From positions 1 to 18,231 of the forward strand of contig CABUTS010000057.1 in the NCBI GenBank assembly GCA_902494515.1: a stretch of DNA of 18,231 bases, given 5' to 3'. The translations under genes were made by a program, and so were the position numbers. Below the pieces are notes generated by a model that did no database searches, was not told where the DNA came from, and saw nothing but the letters and a program-made list of their open reading frames with translations. Shown here piece by piece: positions 6,333 to 14,549 of this stretch. The DNA comes from an uncultured Muribaculaceae bacterium (lineage in GTDB: Bacteria > Bacteroidota > Bacteroidia > Bacteroidales > Muribaculaceae). Position 1 is the stretch's first letter. Every line of letters starts with the position of its first letter.

Positions 6333-7469
6333 AATGTTATGAATGAGGAAAGATATAAAGGCGAGGCCGGGCTGACGGCGGCGCAGGCCGGAACAAGGCG
6401 GCAGCAGGTGATGAGGTTGCTGACGCACGTGATTTGTATCGGGCTGCTGTTCGTGTTCCCCGAGATGCTGAACTTCACGGGGTCGCATTTCAGGATGGTG
6501 CCGGAGCTGAAATGGGGCGTCTACGCCAAGTCGCTGATTTGCATATCGGTATTCTATCTGAATTATTTCATCCTGATTCCCAGGGCTTTGCGCAGCAGAA
6601 ACGCGGCGTGGCGGCTGGTGCTCTACAATCTGGTGGTTGTGGCCGTGGCGCTGGGGCTGATATGGCTGGTGAACGAGTGGATGCAGCCCTATTGGGAGGA
6701 GGCATGGCGGTTGCGGCATCCCCGCCGGGCAGCTCAGGGTGGAGCGCGTCCGCAGCCTGATAACTTCTCGCTGATGGTGCTGAAATTCCTGTCGCGCGAG
6801 GCCGTGCTGCTGATTCTGACCATCGGGCTGAGTGTGGCGCTGAAACTGAGTGACAGCTGGATGTCGATATCCCGCCGCGCCGAGCAGCTCGAGGATTTCC
6901 GCCGCCGCGATGAGCTCCGCAACCTGAAGTCGCAGCTCAACCCCCATTTCCTGTTCAATACGCTCAACTCGATTTACGCGCTGATCGCCATCTCGCAGCC
7001 GAAGGCGCAGGAGGCTGTCCACGAGCTCAGCGGCATGCTCCGATATGTGCTCTATGACGACCGCCGCGAGGTTGAACTGGAGCGTGAATTCGACTTTGTG
7101 AAGAATTACGTGAAGCTGATGCGACTGCGCCTGCCGACCGACGCGAAGCTCGAATGCTCCATCGACCCGGGGGCCTGCGGCCGCCGCCAGATTGCCCCGC
7201 TGCTGTTCATTCCGCTGATCGAGAATCTGTTCAAGCATGGCAAAACGCGTGGCGCCGACCTGAAAATCTCTCTGACAGCCGCCGACGGCACGGTGAAGTG
7301 CATCACCGACAATCCCGTTGCCGACCATGCCGCTGACAGCCAGTGCGGCGGCATCGGCCTGCAGAATCTGCGCCGGCGTCTGCAGCTGATTTATGGCGAC
7401 AAGGCGTCGTTGCTCACCGGCGAGGCCGACGGGCGTTTCCACGCCGAATTAACCATCAGTCTCGATTAA
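6327..7469 (+). CDS. LytS-family sensor histidine kinase (His_kinase/HATPase)
   Basis: About 380 residues. The open frame reaches a GTG at 6285, but ATG 6327 or 6339 (MNEERYKGEAG) is more likely after the promoter at 6251. Four membrane segments are visible at about residues 29-47, 66-86, 95-115 and 157-173, and no extracytoplasmic sensor domain. The H-box LKSQLNPHFLFNTLNSIYAL carries the phosphorylated His207. The ATPase part has an N-box (PLIENLFKHG) and G-box (GGIGLQNLRRRLQLIYG); the D-box reads TDNPVAD where many relatives have DNG. This is the standard 5TM/4TM-LytS architecture of Bacteroidetes. It is 17 bp upstream of a LytTR response regulator gene, certainly its partner. Input may be membrane state or a small ligand; unknown. 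Confidence 0.92.
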   Translation: MLNVMNEERYKGEAGLTAAQAGTRRQQVMRLLTHVICIGLLFVFPEMLNFTGSHFRMVPELKWGVYAKSLICISVFYLNYFILIPRALRSRNAAWRLVLYNLVVVAVALGLIWLVNEWMQPYWEEAWRLRHPRRAAQGGARPQPDNFSLMVLKFLSREAVLLILTIGLSVALKLSDSWMSISRRAEQLEDFRRRDELRNLKSQLNPHFLFNTLNSIYALIAISQPKAQEAVHELSGMLRYVLYDDRREVELEREFDFVKNYVKLMRLRLPTDAKLECSIDPGACGRRQIAPLLFIPLIENLFKHGKTRGADLKISLTAADGTVKCITDNPVADHAADSQCGGIGLQNLRRRLQLIYGDKASLLTGEADGRFHAELTISLD

Positions 7470-7486
7470 TCCTTAATTACTCAAAC

Positions 7487-8233
7487 ATGGACCTTCTCTG
7501 CTGCTGCGTTATCGACGATGAACCCCTTGCTGCCTCACTGATAAGCTCTTACGTCAACCGTACACCCTCGCTGAAGCTCGCCGGCGAGTTCAACTCGGCC
7601 CACGAGGCCTTCCCGCTGATCAACTCCGGGGAGGTGGACCTGCTGTTGCTCGACATCCAGATGCCGGAGCTCTCGGGGATGGAGTTCGTGAACCTCGTGC
7701 CCCCGACTACGATGGTGATTTTCGTCACCGCCTACGACAATTATGCCATCCAGGGGCTGCGCGCCAACGCCGTCGACTATCTGCTCAAACCGGTGAGCTA
7801 CGAGGATTTCCTCGCAGGCATCAGCCGCGCCCGCGAGCGGAAGTCCGCAGTCCCGGCCGCATCGGCCGCGCCCGCAGAGTGTCAGCAGATTATGGTCAAG
7901 ACGGAGTACCGTTACCGCCAGATCACCGTCGCCGACATCCTCTTTATCGAGGGGCTGAAGGACTATGTCCGCATCTATATCGAGGGGGAGGCGCGGCCGG
8001 TGATGACCCTGCAGAGCCTCAAATCGCTCGAACATGCGCTGCCCGACCGCTGCTTCATGCGCGTTCACAAAAGTTTCATTGTGAACCTGACGAAAATTCG
8101 CACCATCGAGCGCACACGTATTCTTATCCCCAACCTTACACAGCAAGGAGCCGCCTACGAGATTCCCGTAGGCGACTCCTACCGTCAGCCGATCGCCGAC
8201 TACATCGCTTCGATGTCGCTGTCGGGCGACTGA
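7487..8233 (+). CDS. LytTR-family response regulator
   Basis: A 248-residue DNA-binding regulator. The receiver domain (1-120) has the acidic pair D10/D11, phosphoacceptor Asp56 in LLLLDIQMPELSG, Thr81 in FVTAYDNYA and Lys101 in YLLKPV. An Ala/Pro linker (RKSAVPAASAAPAE, about 120-135) leads to a LytTR domain (about 137-240: DILFIEGLKDYVRIYI, MTLQSLKSLE, FMRVHKSFIVNLTKI). I use ATG 7487, because the receiver begins there; an open extension upstream runs through the kinase gene and is not used. It is co-transcribed with the LytS-type kinase (17-bp gap). Targets are unknown; LytTR proteins bind direct repeats about two helical turns apart. Confidence 0.94.
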   Translation: MDLLCCCVIDDEPLAASLISSYVNRTPSLKLAGEFNSAHEAFPLINSGEVDLLLLDIQMPELSGMEFVNLVPPTTMVIFVTAYDNYAIQGLRANAVDYLLKPVSYEDFLAGISRARERKSAVPAASAAPAECQQIMVKTEYRYRQITVADILFIEGLKDYVRIYIEGEARPVMTLQSLKSLEHALPDRCFMRVHKSFIVNLTKIRTIERTRILIPNLTQQGAAYEIPVGDSYRQPIADYIASMSLSGD

Positions 8234-8250
8234 AAGAGTTGCTGGTTGTC

Positions 8251-8272
8251 TGCGGCCTTTGCTATGGCCGCA
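8251..8272. terminator. Hairpin between convergent genes (probable shared terminator)
   Basis: TGCGGCC (8251-8257) pairs with GGCCGCA (8266-8272) around an 8-base loop. It lies between the convergent regulator and SIMPL-protein genes. No clear T-run follows on either strand, so termination is inferred from position. Confidence 0.45.
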
Positions 8273-8292
8273 AGTCGTTTGTTGTCAGAAGG

Positions 8293-9000
8293 TTAGTCCT
8301 CGAGGTAGAACACGATGGTGGAGACCACGCGGACATTCTTGGTGTAGGGGGTGGAGGAGCTGGTGTCTTCGATGGAGAACTGCCCCTGCGAGGCGGTTTT
8401 CATCTTGCCGACCTTCGAGCCGCTGTCCTGGGCGAACTGCTCGGCGGCCACACGCGCATTCTTCGTGGCTTCGGCAATCATCGCCGGCTTGATGGAGTTC
8501 AGCGCGCGGTATTCGTAGTTGATGTAGTTGTTGGAGTAGGGGACACCCTCCTTCAGCAGGTCGGTCTGACGCTCCAGCAGCTCGCGGACCTTGTCGACCT
8601 TCGTGGTGGCGACGGTGATATTGCAACTCAGCGAATACTTATACTGGAAGTTGCCCGAGCTGTACTGGTTGGCTGTGGCGTTGTAGGTGTCGGGGGGATT
8701 GATGGCAATCTCCGATTTGTCTATACCGTTGGAAGTCAGGAACTTGATGATTACGTTGTTGTACTTGGTCACCTGGTCGTAAAGCCCTAACAGATCATTG
8801 CCGGCCACATTGTAGGTGATCGGCCAGGTAACGAAATCGGCATCGACCTGCCGCTCCGACAGACCGCGCACCGTAACCGTGCGGTCGCGATACGCGAAAT
8901 TGTCGATACCGCCCTTGATAAAGAGCCCTGCAAGCAGAATCCCGAGCCCGATAACAGCCAGGCCTGCAAACTTAAGTACGCCCGAATTATTCTTTTCCAT
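8293..9000 (-). CDS. SIMPL-domain (DUF541) membrane-anchored periplasmic protein
   Basis: A 235-residue protein. Residues about 10-30 (FAGLAVIGLGILLAGLFIKGG) form one N-terminal membrane segment or uncleaved signal, after which YRDRTVTVRGLSERQVDADFVTWPITYNVAGNDL is the typical opening of SIMPL (DUF541) domains. NARVAAEQFAQDSGSKVGKMKTASQGQFSI is the conserved C-terminal helix and strand of the family, ending in VSTIVFYLED. The family includes E. coli YggE (oxidative stress-linked) and oligomeric periplasmic shells; no enzymatic activity is established, so function remains open. The gene stands alone, convergent with the response regulator, with a pair of direct repeats just upstream (9019-9077). 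Confidence 0.9.
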   Translation of the reverse strand: MEKNNSGVLKFAGLAVIGLGILLAGLFIKGGIDNFAYRDRTVTVRGLSERQVDADFVTWPITYNVAGNDLLGLYDQVTKYNNVIIKFLTSNGIDKSEIAINPPDTYNATANQYSSGNFQYKYSLSCNITVATTKVDKVRELLERQTDLLKEGVPYSNNYINYEYRALNSIKPAMIAEATKNARVAAEQFAQDSGSKVGKMKTASQGQFSIEDTSSSTPYTKNVRVVSTIVFYLED

Positions 9001-9018
9001 GATAAAACAGAATTAAAC

Positions 9019-9077
9019 GTTTCTTGAATTAAGCTAAATGAAAATTCAATGTTTCTTGAATTACGTTATATGAAATT
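9019..9077. repeat. Direct repeat pair upstream of the SIMPL gene, 32-bp offset
   Basis: GTTTCTTGAATTA followed by a similar 15-base AT-rich tail (..G.TA.ATGAAA..) occurs at 9019-9046 and again at 9051-9077. The 32-bp offset is about three helical turns. It could be a pair of regulator sites or a simple duplication. Confidence 0.7.
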
Positions 9078-9188
9078 AGACACTCATCCGGCCCGAAAAG
9101 TTTAACCGGAAACCATCGCGAAACCATCAAAATCAATCCTTTGTCAAAATTTCGCCGGTTATTCTCCGGAAAATCCAAAAAAATTGCG

Positions 9189-9196
9189 TACCTTTG
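9189..9196 (+). promoter_or_regulatory. Candidate -7 element for the tRNA-Arg gene
   Basis: TACCTTTG matches TAnnTTTG. It lies 120 bases before the tRNA, so a leader would have to be processed off. A weaker box, TATATTCG at 9282-9289, lies much nearer the tRNA. A 38-codon open frame (ATG 9210, TAG 9324-9326) fills the gap and ends inside the tRNA; I do not call it a gene. Confidence 0.4.
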
Positions 9197-9316
9197 CAAC
9201 CGCAAACCCATGCACACCGGCGGATTCTCTTCTGGCGGATTGCCTTCCGGCAGCTTGCAGCCCGATGGCTTGCACCCCGGCTATATTCGCGATGCATGGA
9301 AACCATTGTTAAGGTC

Positions 9317-9390
<74 letters not shown>

Positions 9391-9396
9391 CCCTCC

Positions 9397-9421
9397 AAGG
9401 CCTCCGCCCCGCGGAGGCCTT
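9397..9421 (+). terminator. Terminator after tRNA-Arg
   Basis: A perfect 10-bp stem, AAGGCCTCCG (9397-9406) with CGGAGGCCTT (9412-9421), around the loop CCCCG. The following tract (CGCTTTACC) is only weakly T-rich. Confidence 0.75.
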
Positions 9422-9506
9422 CGCTTTACCCCGAGCGTTTAAAAGTCCTCCGTGCTCTGCCGATACTGTAAAATCCTGCTTTCAAGATTGGCGATGTGCT
9501 GCGCCA

Positions 9507-9857
9507 TCATAACATCTTGAATAATAGTGCTGTCCTTGGATGTGATGCTCCCCAGAATGGTATGCTTCGAGTGCGCATGAAATCCTCGTAATCGTTGAGC
9601 AGTTCATGTAGGCTGCCCCGAGCTACGCCATATAGCTTGATCTCCATTTCTGCCGAAGAAGCTGCATCGGAGCGGCCTTCAGCAATGTTTTGCTTGCCGG
9701 AGCGGGCTGCCTGCAACATCTGGTCGTAGGTGCGGTCGGATTTTGCTATGTGACCCTGCAAGAAGTAGTACGTCAGGTCGTAGATAGCCTCGGTCTTGCA
9801 GAATACGCGCAAATTTCGGTAGCTGGTCTTCGACCGAGCAAAATCCGGGGTTGGCAT
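9507..9857 (-). CDS. Four-helix-bundle protein (S23/TIGR02436-like), probably C-terminally truncated
   Basis: 116 residues. The segment SYRNLRVFCKTEAIYDLTYYFLQGHIAKSDRTYDQMLQAARSGKQNIAEGRSDAASSAEMEIKLYGVARGSLHELLNDYEDFMRTR (described here by its key motifs QAARSGKQNIAEG and ARGSLHELLNDYEDF) is clearly the four-helix-bundle family related to 23S rRNA intervening-sequence proteins. Bacteroidales members of this long type are, as I recall, about 170-200 residues; here the frame stops soon after HPRT at 9509. Reading on in another frame from about 9540 to a TAA at 9439-9441 gives a plausible coiled tail (IANLESRILQYRQSTEDF), suggesting a frameshift or internal deletion. The function of the family is unknown. 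Its presumed leader contains the 18-bp repeat array at 9881-9997. Confidence 0.72.
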   Translation of the reverse strand: MPTPDFARSKTSYRNLRVFCKTEAIYDLTYYFLQGHIAKSDRTYDQMLQAARSGKQNIAEGRSDAASSAEMEIKLYGVARGSLHELLNDYEDFMRTRSIPFWGASHPRTALLFKML

Positions 9858-9880
9858 AATAGTAGGATTTAGAGGGTTAA

Positions 9881-9997
9881 GTTAGCTATTATAGCTAATT
9901 GAGCTAATTTAGCTAAGGTAGCTAATTAAGCTAAGGTAGCTAATTAAGCTAAGATAGCTAATTAAGCTAAGATAGCTATAATTGCTATTATAGCTAA
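9881..9997. repeat. 18-bp tandem repeat array (TAGCTAATTAAGCTAAGR)
   Basis: Three complete units at 9919-9936, 9937-9954 and 9955-9972 differ at only the last base; degenerate TAGCTA-type copies flank them on both sides. Each unit is nearly self-complementary (TAGCT at one end, AGCTA at the other). The array lies between the four-helix-bundle gene and a -7 box at 10006-10013, and would therefore be transcribed as its 5' leader. Confidence 0.9.
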
Positions 9998-10005
9998 GGT
10001 TATTG

Positions 10006-10013
10006 CAAAGGTA
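10006..10013 (-). promoter_or_regulatory. -7 element for the four-helix-bundle gene
   Basis: On the minus strand the box reads TACCTTTG, a full TAnnTTTG match in an AT-rich stretch. No clear -33 TTTG is visible. Transcription would start near 10000, giving a leader of about 140 bases composed mainly of the repeat array. Confidence 0.5.
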
Positions 10014-10070
10014 ACAAATTTTTTGCATATCACCGCGGGGAGAAATCAAAAAGGGGATGGCGGGATACAA

Positions 10071-10099
10071 AAAAATCACCGCGCCGGGCGGTGATTTTT
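10071..10099 (-). terminator. Intrinsic terminator of the acyl-CoA ligase gene
   Basis: AAAAATCACCGC (10071-10082) pairs perfectly with GCGGTGATTTTT (10088-10099) around a 5-base loop. Read leftward, the stem is followed by a run of T. It lies about 30 bases after the ligase stop codon. Confidence 0.9.
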
Positions 10100-10131
10100 G
10101 ATATGGGGGGAAATGGATTGTAAAAGATATA

Positions 10132-11937
<1,806 letters not shown>

Positions 11938-12071
11938 ATCGGAAACTGCTTGTGGAGAGCCGCTGTCCGGGGGGAGAGCGGCGGCTTGCGGAAGACCGCC
12001 ATCTGTGAGAGGCGGTTTGTACATGGCCACTGTTGGAAACGAATCTATAGATATAACACGCAAGCCGGGTG

Positions 12072-12079
12072 CAAAGTTA
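12072..12079 (-). promoter_or_regulatory. -7 element of the acyl-CoA ligase gene
   Basis: On the minus strand GTAACTTTGC contains a perfect TAnnTTTG. Transcription would start near 12066, so translation must begin at 12024 or 11937 unless the mRNA is almost leaderless. Confidence 0.6.
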
Positions 12080-12160
12080 CAAATTAAACCCCTAAAAGTC
12101 GGAATCCGGGGTCTGAAAGCGACCTGGCGTTAACATTTATTCAGACTTTAGAGGGGTTTG

Positions 12161-12209
12161 CGGGCGAAATTTTGCCTTTTTTAAGCCAAATCGGCAATAA
12201 TTTCGCCCG
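12161..12209 (-). terminator. Long hairpin after the S41 protease gene (probable terminator)
   Basis: CGGGCGAAATT (12161-12171) pairs perfectly with AATTTCGCCCG (12199-12209), and inside it TTGCC (12172-12176) with GGCAA (12193-12197), with one bulged T. It starts 11 bases past the protease stop codon. No T-run follows on the leftward strand, so it may protect the 3' end rather than terminate by itself. Confidence 0.6.
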
Positions 12210-12219
12210 AAAGGGAGAA

Positions 12220-13911
12220 TCACTTCTTGCTTTGCTGCTTCTGGGCGGAGAGGAGGGCGCGGTATTGGTCGGGGTCGTTGATGATGGCCAGACCGCGGCT
12301 GTAAACCGGGTTGAGAACGGGGTTCACTACCTTATAGTAGGTGGATGTCTCGAACATATCGCGGCCGATCAGACCTTTGACGATGGCTTTGATGGTCGGG
12401 AGCGAAACCTCGAGCTGTTCGGGGTTGGCTTTCACGGAGTCTTTTTCGCCGAGGTTCACCATCTCCTGAATCATTTCGGGGGTGACGGTGAAGCCGTCGA
12501 GGAAGCTCTGCTCGTCGGGGAACTGCTTCTTGAGGGCCTTGCGGTTGTCGTCGACGTAGGAGATCGCGAAGCGGTTGATGACCCCCTTGGCGGTCAGGTC
12601 GCGGTAATAGTCGGAGTAGCCGGTGGTGTCGATCGGAACGAAGATGTCGGGCATGATGCCCCCGCCGCCGTAGACTGTGCGGCCGGAGTGGGTGGTCTGG
12701 AATTTTTCGCTCTGGTCGAAGTGGATGGAGTCAGCGGAGCTGAGTTCACCATGCTCATAGCGGTTGAGCATGTCCTTGCGGTAATCGTCGGATTTGCCGC
12801 GGACGTAGGGTTTCTGGATACAGCGGCCCGAGGGGGTGTAGTATTTGGCAACTGTCAGGCGGATCATGGAGCCGTCGGGGAAGGGGAAGGGACGCTGCAC
12901 GAGCCCCTTGCCGAAGGTGCGGCGGCCTACGATCACGCCGCGGTCGTTGTCCTGGATTGCACCGGAGGTGATTTCGCTGGCCGAGGCGGAATACTGGTTC
13001 ACGAGCACCACGAGGCGGCCGTCGAGGAATTCACCGTTTCGCTCGGTGCCGTAGTATTTGTCGCCGAGCGAGGGGGATTTGGTGTAGACCACGAGTTCGT
13101 TGTCGGGGAGAAAGCGCGAGGCGAGGTCGATGGCAGAGCCGAGGAGACCGCCGCCATTGTCCTGCAGGTCGAGGATGAGGTTCTTCATACCCTGTTTGCG
13201 CAGGTCCTTCATGGCGCGGGTGATTTCATCGGGGGTTGTCTCGGCGAACTGCGACAGACGGATGTAGCCCGTTGTGGGGTCGGCCATGTAGGCGGCGTCG
13301 ATGCTGTAAACGGGGATTTCGTCGCGGGTGACGAGGAAGTCCAGAGGTTTGGCTATCCCCTTGCGGAGAACCTTGAGGTTGACCTTGGTGCCCTTCGGAC
13401 CGCGCAGAATCCTGATAATCGAGGCTTTCGGGCGCTTGATACCGGAGATTACGGAGTCGCCGGCCTGAAGGATCCGGTCGCCGGGGAGGATGCCGACCAT
13501 CTCGGAGGGACCGCCGGCGGTAGTCTGGATTACGAACAGGGTGTCGTTGAGCATGTTGAACGACACGCCGATTCCGGAGAAGTTGCCGTCGAGCGGGGCA
13601 GTCAGCTCCTTTGTTTCCTCAGGGTCGGAGTATGATGAGTGGGGGTCGAGGGTGGCGAGCATTGCTACGATGGCATCCTCGGCGAGCTGGTCGGAGTTGA
13701 CGGTGTCGACGTAGAATTTCTCGATAATCTTCTCAGCCTGAGCTATTTTGTTGGCGGCCGGCATCTGCAGGGGGACGTTGGATACGGAGCTGCCGCCGAG
13801 GAGCTGCTGGAGCATTGTCTGACCCGATGCCGGGAATATTACTGAAAGCACCAGTGCCATAACGGCGCAGGCTTTGAGCTGGAATATGTTTCTTAAGTTC
13901 ATGATTTTCAA
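12220..13911 (-). CDS. S41-family C-terminal processing protease (CtpA/Prc-like)
   Basis: 563 residues. The signal peptide is about 1-30 (ALVLSVIFPASGQ). An N-terminal helical domain is followed by a PDZ domain at about 105-185 (SGIGVSFNM, GPSEMVGILPGDRILQAG) and the S41 core. The nucleophile Ser lies in SASASE (308-313) and the general-base Lys335 in TFGKG. The family cleaves periplasmic or envelope proteins from the C-terminus after PDZ recognition of the tail. A segment of about 150 residues after the core (DDYRKDMLNRYEHG to the Lys-rich end) is typical of Bacteroidetes members. It lies 21 bp after coaD, and parE-coaD-S41 is an order I know from Bacteroides, so co-transcription is likely. 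A second Met at residue 4 is an alternative start. Confidence 0.93.
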   Translation of the reverse strand: MKIMNLRNIFQLKACAVMALVLSVIFPASGQTMLQQLLGGSSVSNVPLQMPAANKIAQAEKIIEKFYVDTVNSDQLAEDAIVAMLATLDPHSSYSDPEETKELTAPLDGNFSGIGVSFNMLNDTLFVIQTTAGGPSEMVGILPGDRILQAGDSVISGIKRPKASIIRILRGPKGTKVNLKVLRKGIAKPLDFLVTRDEIPVYSIDAAYMADPTTGYIRLSQFAETTPDEITRAMKDLRKQGMKNLILDLQDNGGGLLGSAIDLASRFLPDNELVVYTKSPSLGDKYYGTERNGEFLDGRLVVLVNQYSASASEITSGAIQDNDRGVIVGRRTFGKGLVQRPFPFPDGSMIRLTVAKYYTPSGRCIQKPYVRGKSDDYRKDMLNRYEHGELSSADSIHFDQSEKFQTTHSGRTVYGGGGIMPDIFVPIDTTGYSDYYRDLTAKGVINRFAISYVDDNRKALKKQFPDEQSFLDGFTVTPEMIQEMVNLGEKDSVKANPEQLEVSLPTIKAIVKGLIGRDMFETSTYYKVVNPVLNPVYSRGLAIINDPDQYRALLSAQKQQSKK

Positions 13912-13932
13912 TTCTTCAAAAATTATACGCTT

Positions 13933-14373
13933 TCAGGGGAGAAATTGTTCATAGGGGGCGCCGAAGGCAGCGAGCTCGCGTACCAGCGAGGAGCTGACAA
14001 CCGCCAGGTCGGGGCACGCCGGGAGCAGGATGGTTTCGATTTCTGGGTCGATCAGGAGGTTGGCGTCGGCCAGGTTGCGCTCGAATTCGAAATCGGCCGT
14101 GGTGCGGACGCCGCGGACCAGCCAGCGGGCGCCGATCTGCCGGGCGAAGCGGACCGTGAGGTCGGAAAATTGCGTTACTTCAACCCGCGGGTTGTCGGCA
14201 TATAGCTTCGCGATTGATCTGACGCGCTCATCCGCAGGCATCCATCCCTTTTTGGCCTGGTTTACGCCGATGGCGATGACCAGACGGTCGAAGAGCTGGA
14301 GCGAGCGGTCGGCAATATCCTTGTGACCGATGGTGAAGGGGTCGAACGACCCCGCGAAGAGAGCTGTGCGCAT
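13933..14373 (-). CDS. coaD: Phosphopantetheine adenylyltransferase
   Basis: 146 residues, close to the usual 150-165. CoaD transfers AMP from ATP to 4'-phosphopantetheine in coenzyme A synthesis, in the cytoplasm. The N-terminus AGSFDPFTIGHKDIADR holds the nucleotidyltransferase (T/H)IGH motif (14-17), followed by the typical WLVRGVRTTADFEFERN block with the substrate-binding Arg and the C-terminal SSSLVREL motif that replaces ISST.VRE. It sits between parE (176 bp upstream) and the S41 protease (21 bp downstream). The unusually C/T-rich leader in front of it (purine-rich on the given strand) has no recognisable -7 box, so expression from the parE promoter is plausible. Confidence 0.96.
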   Translation of the reverse strand: MRTALFAGSFDPFTIGHKDIADRSLQLFDRLVIAIGVNQAKKGWMPADERVRSIAKLYADNPRVEVTQFSDLTVRFARQIGARWLVRGVRTTADFEFERNLADANLLIDPEIETILLPACPDLAVVSSSLVRELAAFGAPYEQFLP

Positions 14374-14379
14374 TGCTTA

Positions 14380-14548
14380 TTATTGAAAGAGGAGGGCCGA
14401 GCTGAAGCTCGGGGCCGGGACAAAAATTTTTGCGAGGAGAGGAAGGAGAGAGGAACACGGGGGAGCGGGCTGCGTGGATGGCGGGGGGAACGGGGAAGGG
14501 CAGCGGCGTTGGGGAGAAAGGGAGAGAGGTCCGAGAGGGCGAGGGAGG
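14380..14548. other. Purine-rich tract and hairpins between parE and coaD
   Basis: From about 14433 to 14548 the plus strand is almost only G and A, with runs such as GGAGAGGAAGGAGAGAGGAA; the mRNA of the leftward operon would be C/U-rich. Closer to coaD there is a hairpin CCGAGC-TGAA-GCTCGG (14397-14412) and a palindrome CAAAAATTTTTG (14421-14432). No gene is recognised. Confidence 0.6.
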
Positions 14549-14549
14549 G

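Noticed and set aside
6309..7442. Open frame of about 377 codons opposite the LytS-type kinase gene
   Set aside because: The sense strand has all kinase motifs; the antisense product has no recognisable domain.
9881..9997. Possible CRISPR array
   Set aside because: The repeats are directly contiguous with no spacers and no cas genes are nearby.
12172..13635. Long open frame (about 487 codons) on the plus strand opposite the S41 protease gene
   Set aside because: It is antisense to a gene with clear catalytic motifs; its translation is low-complexity Gly/Val/Ala/Asp-rich, as expected from the mirror frame of a GC-rich gene.
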